DNA from: CAZART01 sp964487555
Lineage (GTDB): Bacteria > Bacteroidota > Rhodothermia > Rhodothermales > VXPQ01
Length of the DNA: 46,279 nucleotides
Direction of reading: 5' to 3'
NCBI GenBank assembly: GCA_964487555.1
Contig: CAZART010000030.1
Location: 1 to 46,279, forward strand
Part shown: piece after piece, positions 22,271-30,783 of the stretch
Layout of the letters: the number at the start of each line of letters is the position of its first letter
Numbering within the stretch: position 1 is the stretch's first letter
Translations under genes and position numbers: made by a program
Notes under the pieces: model-generated
Databases searched by the model: none
Told to the model about the DNA's origin: nothing
Seen by the model: only the letters and a program-made list of their open reading frames with translations

Positions 22271-24946
22271 ATGGAAACGCGTGTCAAGGAGACCTCATCG
22301 AACGGCACCGCTGAAACGATTAAGTATGTGTATACCTTCGGCGGCGGAGATGCCGAAGGAGATAGGTCGATGAAGCAGCTGCTCGGTGGCAAGGGGGCGA
22401 ACCTGGCCGAGATGAGCTCGATCGGACTGCCGGTACCCCCCGGTTTCACTATCAGCACCGAAGCCTGCCATCATTACTCGAGCGAAGGCCATACCTGGCC
22501 CGATGGTCTGGAAGAGGAAGTGCGTCGGGGTATTGCCGAAGTCGAGCAAATCATGGACGCCAAGCTCGGCGATCCGGAGAATCCGCTATTCGTTTCCGTG
22601 CGGAGCGGCGCGGCCGTCTCGATGCCGGGGATGATGGATACGGTCCTGAACCTCGGCATGAACGACGCGGTCGTCGAAGGACTTGCCAGGCGCTCCGGCA
22701 ACGTTCGGTTTGCCTACGATGCCTATCGGCGCTTCATCGACATGTTCGGCGACGTCGTGATGGGCGTCTCTCACTCGCATTTCGAGGAAGCCATCGAAGG
22801 CCTCAAGCAGGAGCGAGGCGTCGAAAACGACGTCGATCTATCCGCCGACGACCTCAGGACGCTCGTCGACCGCTACAAGGCGATTTATCAGGAACACAAA
22901 GGCGATCTATTTCCCGAGGATCCCATCGAGCAGCTCCGCTACTCCATAAACGCCGTGTTCGGCTCCTGGGATAGTGATCGGGCCGTCAAATACCGTCGCA
23001 TCAACAAGATTTCCGGGCTTCTCGGAACGGCCGTGAACGTACAGGCGATGGTGTTCGGCAACATGGGCGAGGACAGCGGTACGGGCGTTTGCTTCACGCG
23101 TAATCCCTCGACCGGCGAGCGCAAGCTCTACGGGGAGTTCCTCGTCAACGCTCAGGGCGAGGACGTCGTCGCGGGCATTCGTACGCCGGAGGATATCTCC
23201 GAGATGGCCGGTGAATTCCCGGATGCTTACGAGGAGCTTGTGGAAACGACCGAGCGCCTCGAGCAGCATTACAAGAACATGCAGGACATCGAGTTCACGA
23301 TTCAGGACCAGCGCCTTTTCATTCTGCAGACGCGAAATGGAAAGCGCACCGGAACGGCGGCGATCAAGATCGCCGTCGATATGGTACGCGAGGGGCTGGT
23401 CGAAGAGGCGGTGGCCGTTCGCGACCTCGTCGAGCCCACGCACCTTGACCAGCTGCTTCATCCTCAATTCGAAGATCCCGAGGCCTACAGGGAGCGCGTC
23501 ATCGGCAAAGGCCTACCGGCCTCGCCAGGCGCCGCCGTCGGCCAGGTCGTCTTCACGGCGGACGAGGCCGAGGAGTTGAAAGCCGAAGGCAAACAGGTCG
23601 TCCTCGTCCGCATCGAGACCAGCCCGGAAGACGTCGGCGGGATGGATGCGGCTCAGGGAATCCTCACCTCGCGCGGTGGGATGACGTCGCATGCCGCCGT
23701 TGTCGCCCGCGGATGGGGCAAGCCATGCGTCGCCGGTTGTAATGACATCGTCATCAATTATCGGGAAAGATCCTTCACGAACGGCAAAGTCACCGTCAAG
23801 GAGGGCGATTGGATTTCCATCAATGGAACGACGGGCGAAGTCGTCAGCGGGAAAGAACCGCTGGTTGAGCCGAAGCTTAGCGGCGACTTTGCGGCCTTTA
23901 TGAAGTGGGTGGATCAGTTCCGGACGATGAAGGTTCGCACAAACGCCGACACGCCGCAAGATGCCCGAAAGGCCATCGAATTCGGTGCCGAAGGGATCGG
24001 CCTGTGCCGGACTGAACATATGTTCTTCGAGGGCGATCGGATTTCGGCGGTGCGGGAGATGATTCTCTCCAAGGACGTCGAGGCGCGCCGAAAGGCACTC
24101 GCCAAGCTCCTCCCCTATCAGAAGGATGATTTTGCCGGCCTCTTTCGCGCGATGGACGGCAAGCCGGTCACGATCCGCCTGCTCGATCCCCCTCTTCACG
24201 AGTTCCTGCCGCATGACGAAGCGGGCCAGCAGGAAATGGCGGCCAGCATGGGGGTTCCGGTCGAGCAGATCAAGGCGAAGGTCGAATCGCTGCATGAGTT
24301 CAATCCCATGCTCGGACATCGGGGCTGCCGCCTCGGCATAAGCTATCCGGAGATCACCGAGATGCAGGCTCGTGCGATCATCGAGGCGGCCGTCGAGGTG
24401 AAGCAGGACGGCGTCGACGTTCTTCCCGAGATCATGGTCCCGCTGATCGGTACGGCGGAGGAGTTCATCCACCAGAAAAAGGTTATCGAAACCACAGCGA
24501 ACGCGGTCTTCACGGAGAAGGGTGCGCGCGTCGACTACCTCATCGGAACGATGATCGAGATTCCGCGGGCCGCCCTACTGGCCGATACGATTGCGAAAGA
24601 CGCGCAGTTTTTCTCGTTCGGGACCAACGACCTCACGCAGATGACCTTCGGGTACAGTCGTGACGACGCGGGAACGTTCCTGCCGTTCTATGTGGAGAAC
24701 AAGATTCTGGCAGACGATCCGTTTCAGACGCTCGATCAAGACGGCGTCGGACAGCTGGTCAAACTCGGCACCGAGCGCGGCCGCGCGGCGCACCCCGGCC
24801 TTAAGGTCGGCATCTGCGGGGAGCACGGCGGCGATCCGGCTTCCGTAGCATTCTGCTTCGCGACCGGATTGGACTACGTTTCGTGCTCGCCCTTCCGTGT
24901 GCCGATCGCGCGTCTTGCCGCGGCCCAGGCGGTGCTCCGCAAATAG
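22271..24946 (+). CDS. ppdK: Pyruvate, phosphate dikinase
   Basis: An 891-residue PPDK, the full length for the family. It converts pyruvate, ATP and phosphate to phosphoenolpyruvate, AMP and pyrophosphate, or the reverse. The N-terminal ATP-grasp domain has LLGGKGANLAEMSS and VSVRSGAAVSMPGMMDT. The phosphohistidine domain has the catalytic His474 in SRGGMTSHAAVVARGWGKPC. The C-terminal PEP/pyruvate-binding barrel has GIGLCRTEHMF, MLGHRGCRLGISYPEI, GTNDLTQMTFGYSRDD and ICGEHGGDP. The start is the ATG at 22271; a TTG two codons upstream is possible but less likely. With eno in the same window it supports reversible glycolysis/gluconeogenesis. A strong terminator follows 23 nt after the stop. 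Confidence 0.97.
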   Translation: METRVKETSSNGTAETIKYVYTFGGGDAEGDRSMKQLLGGKGANLAEMSSIGLPVPPGFTISTEACHHYSSEGHTWPDGLEEEVRRGIAEVEQIMDAKLGDPENPLFVSVRSGAAVSMPGMMDTVLNLGMNDAVVEGLARRSGNVRFAYDAYRRFIDMFGDVVMGVSHSHFEEAIEGLKQERGVENDVDLSADDLRTLVDRYKAIYQEHKGDLFPEDPIEQLRYSINAVFGSWDSDRAVKYRRINKISGLLGTAVNVQAMVFGNMGEDSGTGVCFTRNPSTGERKLYGEFLVNAQGEDVVAGIRTPEDISEMAGEFPDAYEELVETTERLEQHYKNMQDIEFTIQDQRLFILQTRNGKRTGTAAIKIAVDMVREGLVEEAVAVRDLVEPTHLDQLLHPQFEDPEAYRERVIGKGLPASPGAAVGQVVFTADEAEELKAEGKQVVLVRIETSPEDVGGMDAAQGILTSRGGMTSHAAVVARGWGKPCVAGCNDIVINYRERSFTNGKVTVKEGDWISINGTTGEVVSGKEPLVEPKLSGDFAAFMKWVDQFRTMKVRTNADTPQDARKAIEFGAEGIGLCRTEHMFFEGDRISAVREMILSKDVEARRKALAKLLPYQKDDFAGLFRAMDGKPVTIRLLDPPLHEFLPHDEAGQQEMAASMGVPVEQIKAKVESLHEFNPMLGHRGCRLGISYPEITEMQARAIIEAAVEVKQDGVDVLPEIMVPLIGTAEEFIHQKKVIETTANAVFTEKGARVDYLIGTMIEIPRAALLADTIAKDAQFFSFGTNDLTQMTFGYSRDDAGTFLPFYVENKILADDPFQTLDQDGVGQLVKLGTERGRAAHPGLKVGICGEHGGDPASVAFCFATGLDYVSCSPFRVPIARLAAAQAVLRK

Positions 24947-24969
24947 ACCTGCGGGACGTGGTTCTCTAA

Positions 24970-25008
24970 ACGGGCTGCGCGGTCACGCACTGCGCAGCCC
25001 GTATTTTT
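24970..25008 (+). terminator. Rho-independent terminator of ppdK
   Basis: An 11-bp perfect stem (ACGGGCTGCGC at 24970-24980 paired with 24992-25002) encloses an 11-nt loop and is followed by a run of five Ts at 25004-25008. It sits 23 nt after the ppdK stop and about 90 nt before the next plus-strand gene, so it should end the ppdK transcript. Confidence 0.92.
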
Positions 25009-25096
25009 GACGACGCTGTCCGGCATTTTGCCGACGGCGGTGTCGTTTCGCGTGCCCCGGCGCCCTGTTATCGGCACGGCCCGTACTTCGAGGCAT

Positions 25097-26818
25097 ATGA
25101 GTTGGATCATCGGCTACGTAGGTCAGAGCCATTCCCCGTCGCTGCGAGAGCGGCTCGCCGCACTGGGGAAGGATTCCATCGTAGAGCGGAAAGCTCGAAC
25201 GTTTTACGTGGCCGCCGGCGGGATCGCCGAGACGTGCGGCGGGGGCGATCTGGCGGAGCATGAAGGGCACTGGTGCGTCGTCGGAACGGGTGTACGAATC
25301 GATTCCGGTGAATGCCGCCTCCTTTCAGCGAATGACTGGCGGCGACGACTGGTATCGCAGCGTCCACGACTGGACCGTCTTGGAGGGGGATTCGTAGCGC
25401 TTCGATGGCGTTCGCGTCGGCTCGAAGCGTTCTCCGACGTGTTGGGCCTACGCAGCTTCTACTGGATGCGCGTCGAAAACGGCGTTGTCTTCTCCACGCG
25501 CCCGGATTGGCTAGCTGCACTGGCAGGCGGCCTCCGCATGGATTGGGAGGCGGTCGGATCCCACTGGCTGGCCTATAACCAGCTTTCCTGCCGAAGCTTT
25601 ATTCACGACGTCGAGCGCCTCGGACCGGGCGGGTACGTGCTCTTCACCGAAGGTTCGGCTCGTGTTGAACGTCATCCCTATTACCCGCGAGCGGGGGACC
25701 GCCACGAAGCTCCCTCGGCCCTTCTAGCCGCGCAGCTGAGAGCCTCCGACGACCGAACCGTCAGCCTCGGCCTCTCCGGAGGAATGGATTCACGCACGCT
25801 CCTCGCCCTTAGACCTCGCAAGGAGGGGTTCGGCGTGCATGTTTTCGGCTCTAAATTGCGTGAGGACGTGCAAGTCGCCCTCTCCATGGCTGAAAATGAA
25901 CGCATCCTCTTTAGCCACTTCCACGTCCCGCCAACGAATCACGACGATCTACTCCGGGTCGTATCCGAGCACGCGATTCAGGCGCAAGCGGTCTCACCCG
26001 CCTCGGCGTCGCTTTCGCTGCGTTACTATCCGGAGCTGCGTTCGCAGCACAAGCTCGTCGTCGACGGCGGATTCGGCGAGATCATGCGGAGACAATTCAT
26101 GAACCGGCTGATCCGGCGCGGCAAGCGGGCGATCCGCGAACGAGATGCACGTGGGGCACTGGATTGCATCCGCTTTCAACGCGCATCGATATTCGACGAG
26201 CCGTACCGGCAGCTGCTCGAAGACGGCGCCTACGAGGACATGTCGGCGCTCCTGGCAGAGGCGGCCGACTGGCTCGATCTGGGCCTCGAAGACGCCGTTG
26301 ATCTAATGAACGTGCGAACCCGGCTCCCGAATTTCTTCGGCTATGAGCAGGCTCGACTCGACGCACGGGTCCAGAACTACATGCCCTTCGCTCATCCGCA
26401 GGCCATCGATTCCGTTTTCGACATTTCCGCACGACGCCGACGCCGAGGCCGGCTTGCACGCCGCATCATCGCAACTCACGGCCCGAGGCTGCGCCGCTAT
26501 CCCCTCGTGAAGAGTGACGTCTCCTACTCGTACGGACTTCCATCTCTCGTCTCGGCGGCCTTCGTAAAACTTAAAAAGCGTTTCGGGGAGACGGCCGAGC
26601 CGCCCGACCGAACGCTTGTGCTGGGGCAGCTAAAGGAGTTGATAATGGACCGAATCGGATCGTCGTCCCTGAGAAATGACGATGTCTACGACCGCGCGGC
26701 GCTCGAGGCCCTTGCCGTGGGATATTACCGCGACGGAGCGAACGGCGCGCAGCTCGACTGGTGGTTGGCGCTCGACCTCTGGCGCAGCGCGATCGAGCAC
26801 CCGGAGCGCATCAGATAA
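25097..26818 (+). CDS. Asparagine-synthetase-like protein with Ser in place of the glutaminase Cys2
   Basis: A 573-residue relative of class B asparagine synthetases. The N-terminal half has the shape of a class II glutaminase domain, with FSDVLGLRSFYWMRV and VVFSTRPDWLAAL matching the family. However, the protein begins MSWIIGYVG, so the nucleophilic cysteine that should follow Met1 is Ser2, and glutamine hydrolysis is not expected. The C-terminal half keeps the ATP-pyrophosphatase loop SLGLSGGMDSRTLL (SGGMDS at 227-232). The start at 25097 is where homology begins; the open frame reaches back to 25007, inside the ppdK terminator. It may adenylate a carboxylate and use ammonia or an amine, but the substrate is unknown. 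No lasso-peptide precursor or protease is nearby. It converges with a small membrane protein gene 25 nt away. Confidence 0.82.
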   Translation: MSWIIGYVGQSHSPSLRERLAALGKDSIVERKARTFYVAAGGIAETCGGGDLAEHEGHWCVVGTGVRIDSGECRLLSANDWRRRLVSQRPRLDRLGGGFVALRWRSRRLEAFSDVLGLRSFYWMRVENGVVFSTRPDWLAALAGGLRMDWEAVGSHWLAYNQLSCRSFIHDVERLGPGGYVLFTEGSARVERHPYYPRAGDRHEAPSALLAAQLRASDDRTVSLGLSGGMDSRTLLALRPRKEGFGVHVFGSKLREDVQVALSMAENERILFSHFHVPPTNHDDLLRVVSEHAIQAQAVSPASASLSLRYYPELRSQHKLVVDGGFGEIMRRQFMNRLIRRGKRAIRERDARGALDCIRFQRASIFDEPYRQLLEDGAYEDMSALLAEAADWLDLGLEDAVDLMNVRTRLPNFFGYEQARLDARVQNYMPFAHPQAIDSVFDISARRRRRGRLARRIIATHGPRLRRYPLVKSDVSYSYGLPSLVSAAFVKLKKRFGETAEPPDRTLVLGQLKELIMDRIGSSSLRNDDVYDRAALEALAVGYYRDGANGAQLDWWLALDLWRSAIEHPERIR

Positions 26819-26843
26819 CGCCCGCGACGGTGACCGGCAGCCG

Positions 26844-27161
26844 CTAGAGCAGCGAATCGCGATCACGCTCGACAGGGGGCGATTCCGGCTTCGCCTCCGA
26901 CAGGACAGCATCCTCGGCACTTGCCGGGATCAGACGAGGCTTCTGCATCTTCTCCAAACGGCGCTCCAGTCGGTCGAAACGCTCGTCGAGTACGTCCTCG
27001 ACCGCCTCCTGAACCAGGGCCTTAAGTTCGGTTGCAGTAAGACTCGAACTCGCGCCGGCTGACGAGCGTACGCGCTGCTTGTCGCGCGCATAGTCAAGAG
27101 CCAGCTTTACGACGGCCACGATACAGCCGAAGACAATAAAGACGATCAGAGCGTCTTCCAT
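26844..27161 (-). CDS. One-helix membrane protein, second copy of the LTA-x-EL type
   Basis: A 105-residue protein with an N-terminal membrane helix (about 4-22, ALIVFIVFGCIVAVVKLAL), a basic segment, then SSSLTATELKALVQEAVEDV, a charged helix with RFDRLERRLEKMQK, and an acidic tail with PESPPV. These elements occur in the same order in the protein encoded at 18874-19188, so the two are paralogs. The start at 27161 (MEDALIVF) is preferred; the frame is open for 24 more codons upstream but adds residues with no counterpart in the paralog. The gene stands alone, between an asparagine-synthetase-like gene and a kinase gene. Its role is unknown. Confidence 0.72.
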   Translation of the reverse strand: MEDALIVFIVFGCIVAVVKLALDYARDKQRVRSSAGASSSLTATELKALVQEAVEDVLDERFDRLERRLEKMQKPRLIPASAEDAVLSEAKPESPPVERDRDSLL

Positions 27162-27353
27162 GGATCGAACCTGTTGAATTTGCAGGGCGCGCAGTGATTT
27201 TACGAGTCGCGTGACGCTCATTCTTGAGCGCACTCTCGATTTACGTACGACCGTCCGAGGTGTTACGGCGGCGATTCAACGCTCGTTTCCGGAGCGAATC
27301 CGAAGGAAGGCAGCGCGCCGGGACGGACTACCCCAATGACAGATTGTCACCCG

Positions 27354-29771
27354 CTACGAACGAACGGCGGAGCCCGCCGGAAACGGGAGGTTCATCTGCC
27401 GCATGATCTCCTGAAATCGCGGCTCGGTGTGCAGGGGTTCGAACATGTGACTGCTGAACCACGGCGTCCACGGATGGCGGTTCTCGTAGGCTACTTCTAC
27501 CCAGCGCATCGCCTTGTCGATCTCGTCGAGGGCCGTATAGAGGATGACGAGGCCCCAGGCCTGCATGGGATTGCCTTGCTGCTCCAGCTCGTTCGCGATC
27601 GTCCGGGCTTCCGGTTCTCGGCCTGCCATGGCATACGTTCGCGCTAAAGCCCATTTCCATCGAGGATTCATTGCGACGGCCTTCTGGTGAGCGGCGGTAG
27701 CCTCCCCGAACATACCCTTCTCCGTGTAGGCCCGACCCAGAGCGTCATATGCCCACGGGAGCTCCGGGGCGAGCTCCAGTGCCGCGTGCGCTTCTTCCAA
27801 GGCCGCATCGTACAGTCCGATGCTCCAATACATTTCCGAAAGCCACACCCTATAAATAGGCGTCAGCGGATCAGTGTGAATCGCCCGTTGCAATTCGGCA
27901 AGCGCCTCATCGCTACGTCTAAATAGATGCAGGAACCATGCGAAGTGCACCCGGGTTGCTGCCAGACTCGGTTTCAGCTCCAGAGCGCGCCGAAAGGCCT
28001 GTTCCGCGCCCCTCCAGTCCCATTCTCTGTACAGCCTGATCTCGGCGAGTGCCCCGTGAGCCTCCGCGAGCGTCTCATCGAGATCCAGAGCCCGATGCGC
28101 AGCGGCCATGGCTTGATCAAAGGCATCCGGCGGCGGATTCGGGCTGTGACTGGCGATCAGGCTGTAACCGTGCGCGAGGCCGGCGTGGGATAGGGGATGC
28201 CTGGGATCGATCTCCACCGCCTGGTGAAGGTACTCGAGTCCGCGTTCGATCCCTTCCGGCGTGAGCTGGGTCAGATGAAAGATACCGCGAAGGTAGGCCT
28301 CGTGGGCCTCCGGATCGACGGGGCGTGACGCGGCAAGAAGCGCCTCCTCTTGGGGGGTGACTACGACCTGGATCTCGCGCGCGACGGCCTGAGCTACGTC
28401 GCTGTGAAGCGCCAGCACGTTGCGCATATCGCTGTCGAAGGAGCGGGCCCAAAGATGGCGCTCTTCCGGGGACGCCTGGATCAATTGGACCTGGATCCGC
28501 ACGCTGTCGCCCGTCCGAAAAACGGACGCTTCCACGATGCCGTCTACGTTCAGCTCGCGAGCGATCTCCGGGACCGACTTGTTGCTGCCTCGATACCGAA
28601 CCGCAGACGTGCGAGAAATCACGCGCAGCGCGCTGATTTGAGCCAGCTCGCCAATGAGTGCGTCGTGCATTCCGGCGACAAAATACTCCTGGTCCGAATC
28701 TCGCGACAGGTTGTCAAAAGGCAGAACGGCCAGTGACTCGATGCCTCCGGCGCGTTGGGGAAAGAGGGTCAGAAACACGCCCAGCGCGACGGCCACGAAA
28801 CCGGCCAACGTTCCGTAAACATACGTTTTCGGCCGTCTAGCTAGCCGGCTTCGAATCGGTAATGAGCCGGCGTGTACCGCGTGCGGCGTCGCAAGAACCT
28901 GCAGATCCGCCATCACCGCGTCGAGATCCCCGTACCGATCTTCGGGGCGTTTCGCCAGGGTCTTCTGAACAATGCGATCCAAAGCCGGAGGCAGGCCCTC
29001 TCGCCGCTGCGTGACAGGCTTGATCTCTTCGTTTAGAATCGCGTAAACGACGGCTTCCGCATAGTCGCCGCGGAACGGGCGCTCGCCCGTGAGCAGCTCA
29101 TAGAGCACCGCGCCCAGCGACCAGATGTCGGTACGGTGATCGACCGTCTCGCCTCGCGCCTGCTCCGGGCTCATGTAGGCCGCCGTCCCCAGTCTCACGC
29201 CGGTCTGGGTCAGGCTGACGTCCGCCACCTTCGCCAGGCCGAAGTCGAGGATTTTCACCCGTCCCCGGTCGGTCACCATGACGTTGGCCGGCTTGAGGTC
29301 CCGGTGCACGATACCCGCCTCATGCGCAGCGTGCAGGCCCTCCGCCATACGAAGCGTATATCCGAGCGCCTCTTTTACCGGAAGCGGTCCGCGATCAATT
29401 TTCTGCTGGAGGGTCTCCCCCTCGTAGCAAGCCATCGCGATGAAAAGCCGGCCGTCGTTCGCCTCGCCGATCTCATGGACCGTGCATATGTTCGGATGGT
29501 CGAGGGCGGAAGCCGCTCGGGCTTCAGCTACGAAGCGGGCTTTGGCTGCTTCATCACGCGACAGATCGAAAGGCAGAAACTTGAGTGCGACGGTACGCCC
29601 GAGCTTGAGGTCTTCGGCCATGTACACGACACCCATGCCGCCACCGCCAAGCTTCTCCTGCACCCGATAGTGCGAGACGGTATGCCCGATGACGGGATCC
29701 GCCGGCGCCCCGCGACCCGACTCGTCGGTGCGACCCGGCGCTGCCCGCTGCTCATCGTCGGAAAGATCCAT
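27354..29771 (-). CDS. Membrane Ser/Thr protein kinase with TolB-like and TPR regions
   Basis: An 805-residue protein of four parts. Residues about 35-292 are a Hanks-type kinase with all key residues: glycine loop LGGGGMGVVY, Lys64 in VALKFLP, Asp158 in VHRDLKPANV, Asp176 in DFGLA, and the GTAAYMSPEQ loop. Residues 318-337 form one membrane helix. Residues about 345-480 resemble the TolB-like/FlgO-like segment found behind kinases and CadC-type proteins (SLAVLPFDNLSRDSDQEYF, LRVISRTSAVRYRG). From about 485 to 790 there are repeated 34-residue TPR helices (for example LAEAHGALAEIRLYREWDW). The kinase faces the cytoplasm and the TPR part the periplasm, if the helix is a simple anchor. The signal and targets are unknown. 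The next gene downstream is the small membrane protein at 26844-27161. Confidence 0.93.
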   Translation of the reverse strand: MDLSDDEQRAAPGRTDESGRGAPADPVIGHTVSHYRVQEKLGGGGMGVVYMAEDLKLGRTVALKFLPFDLSRDEAAKARFVAEARAASALDHPNICTVHEIGEANDGRLFIAMACYEGETLQQKIDRGPLPVKEALGYTLRMAEGLHAAHEAGIVHRDLKPANVMVTDRGRVKILDFGLAKVADVSLTQTGVRLGTAAYMSPEQARGETVDHRTDIWSLGAVLYELLTGERPFRGDYAEAVVYAILNEEIKPVTQRREGLPPALDRIVQKTLAKRPEDRYGDLDAVMADLQVLATPHAVHAGSLPIRSRLARRPKTYVYGTLAGFVAVALGVFLTLFPQRAGGIESLAVLPFDNLSRDSDQEYFVAGMHDALIGELAQISALRVISRTSAVRYRGSNKSVPEIARELNVDGIVEASVFRTGDSVRIQVQLIQASPEERHLWARSFDSDMRNVLALHSDVAQAVAREIQVVVTPQEEALLAASRPVDPEAHEAYLRGIFHLTQLTPEGIERGLEYLHQAVEIDPRHPLSHAGLAHGYSLIASHSPNPPPDAFDQAMAAAHRALDLDETLAEAHGALAEIRLYREWDWRGAEQAFRRALELKPSLAATRVHFAWFLHLFRRSDEALAELQRAIHTDPLTPIYRVWLSEMYWSIGLYDAALEEAHAALELAPELPWAYDALGRAYTEKGMFGEATAAHQKAVAMNPRWKWALARTYAMAGREPEARTIANELEQQGNPMQAWGLVILYTALDEIDKAMRWVEVAYENRHPWTPWFSSHMFEPLHTEPRFQEIMRQMNLPFPAGSAVRS

Positions 29772-29883
29772 GACGGTCCTCGGGATCGTGAGACCTGATC
29801 CCGTAATGTCGGCGGAGGGCGTCGCATTCGCAAATCGAAGCCTGATTGTTGTCGCCGGGCGCGAGACGATCTCACCGTTACAA

Positions 29884-29917
29884 GCAAAGGCCTCCCCGGA
29901 GGCGGGAAGGCCTTTGC
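29884..29917. terminator. Strong hairpin between two minus-strand genes, possible bidirectional terminator
   Basis: A near-perfect inverted repeat, GCAAAGGCCTCCCC at 29884-29897 and GGGAAGGCCTTTGC at 29904-29917, pairs at 13 of 14 positions around a 6-nt loop. It lies 55 nt after the stop of the exported protein gene at 29973-30575 and about 110 nt ahead of the kinase start, so it may separate the two transcripts. The AAAGG/CCTTT base is typical of bidirectional terminators, although no long U-run follows. Confidence 0.65.
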
Positions 29918-29972
29918 CGCATCGAACGTAGATGATGCGCTGTGTGCGCTCATATTTCGAGACGCACGTGTG

Positions 29973-30575
29973 TCATCGATTCGGAATGGCCGTAGGCTCC
30001 TCTACCTGGACGCTCGGCTCTTTCAAGTCGAAGTAATCTACGACGGCTGCGGCCGATAGGCGCTTGACGCGCGGCGAGGCTTCCAGCCTCACGTCCTGAG
30101 CGACGTGCGCCAGCGTGTCATGATGCCCGATAGCATGGATGGCCGCCAGCGCCATGATCCGGTGCGTCTCGTTTCGGCCGAGATTGTAAACGTCATACAG
30201 CGGGACGTTCGCACGATTCAGATCAACCTTCTCACTCTGGAATACGGCCAGATAAATCACCTTCTGTGCCGTTTCTTCCCAGGCCCTCGAATCCTCTGAA
30301 CGGAGTCCCTCGATCAGGTCGGCGCGCAGTCGCTTCCACTCGCTTTTGGTGAGCTCATCAAACCGAAGGTCCGCAAAATCGGCTGGAACGATCTCTCCCG
30401 TAATGACCTTGGCCCAGGAGCCTTCCTGCGCGATGAGCTCGGTCCAATCGTCACCCGGTCCTACAGCGTCTTTGGCGACGGCGTCTTGAACGGGTCCGAT
30501 TCCGACGGTCAGGAAGACGACGGCGATGACCAGTGCCGTGACGACGTTTGCTGCAAACGATTTATAGTGTTTCAT
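29973..30575 (-). CDS. Exported hypothetical protein with a helical, HEAT-like C-terminus
   Basis: A 200-residue protein with an N-terminal signal peptide (FAANVVTALVIAVVFLTVGI, with a possible cut near AVAKDAV). The mature part is mostly helical. The segment HRIMALAAIHAIGHHDTLAH followed by VKRLSAAAVVDYF resembles a HEAT-type helical pair. I do not recognise a family. An AGAGG eight bases before the ATG is a plausible ribosome site. The gene is divergent from the Mut7-C gene and is followed by a strong hairpin. The protein is likely periplasmic; its function is unknown. Confidence 0.72.
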   Translation of the reverse strand: MKHYKSFAANVVTALVIAVVFLTVGIGPVQDAVAKDAVGPGDDWTELIAQEGSWAKVITGEIVPADFADLRFDELTKSEWKRLRADLIEGLRSEDSRAWEETAQKVIYLAVFQSEKVDLNRANVPLYDVYNLGRNETHRIMALAAIHAIGHHDTLAHVAQDVRLEASPRVKRLSAAAVVDYFDLKEPSVQVEEPTAIPNR

Positions 30576-30783
30576 CTTGATAACCTCTTTCGAAAGTTGG
30601 GTGTGAATTCGGCTTTCAACGGCGGCGCTGCGTTTATCCGCCGGCCTTTAGATACAATTACAGGCCGATCTGAGCGGAGTTGGATATTGTTTCATCGGCG
30701 GAACGATGGGTGTTCGGATCGGCGTCGTATTGCCGGCGTACACCTCATCGCACGTTTCGGAGAAGATGCCGACGAACGCGGCC

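Noticed and set aside
23513..24472. Minus-strand frame opposite ppdK
   Set aside because: Antisense shadow of a fully recognised PPDK gene.
25097..26818. Lasso-peptide cyclase
   Set aside because: No precursor peptide, B1/B2 protease or transporter gene is nearby; an asparagine-synthetase relative of unknown substrate is the safer call.
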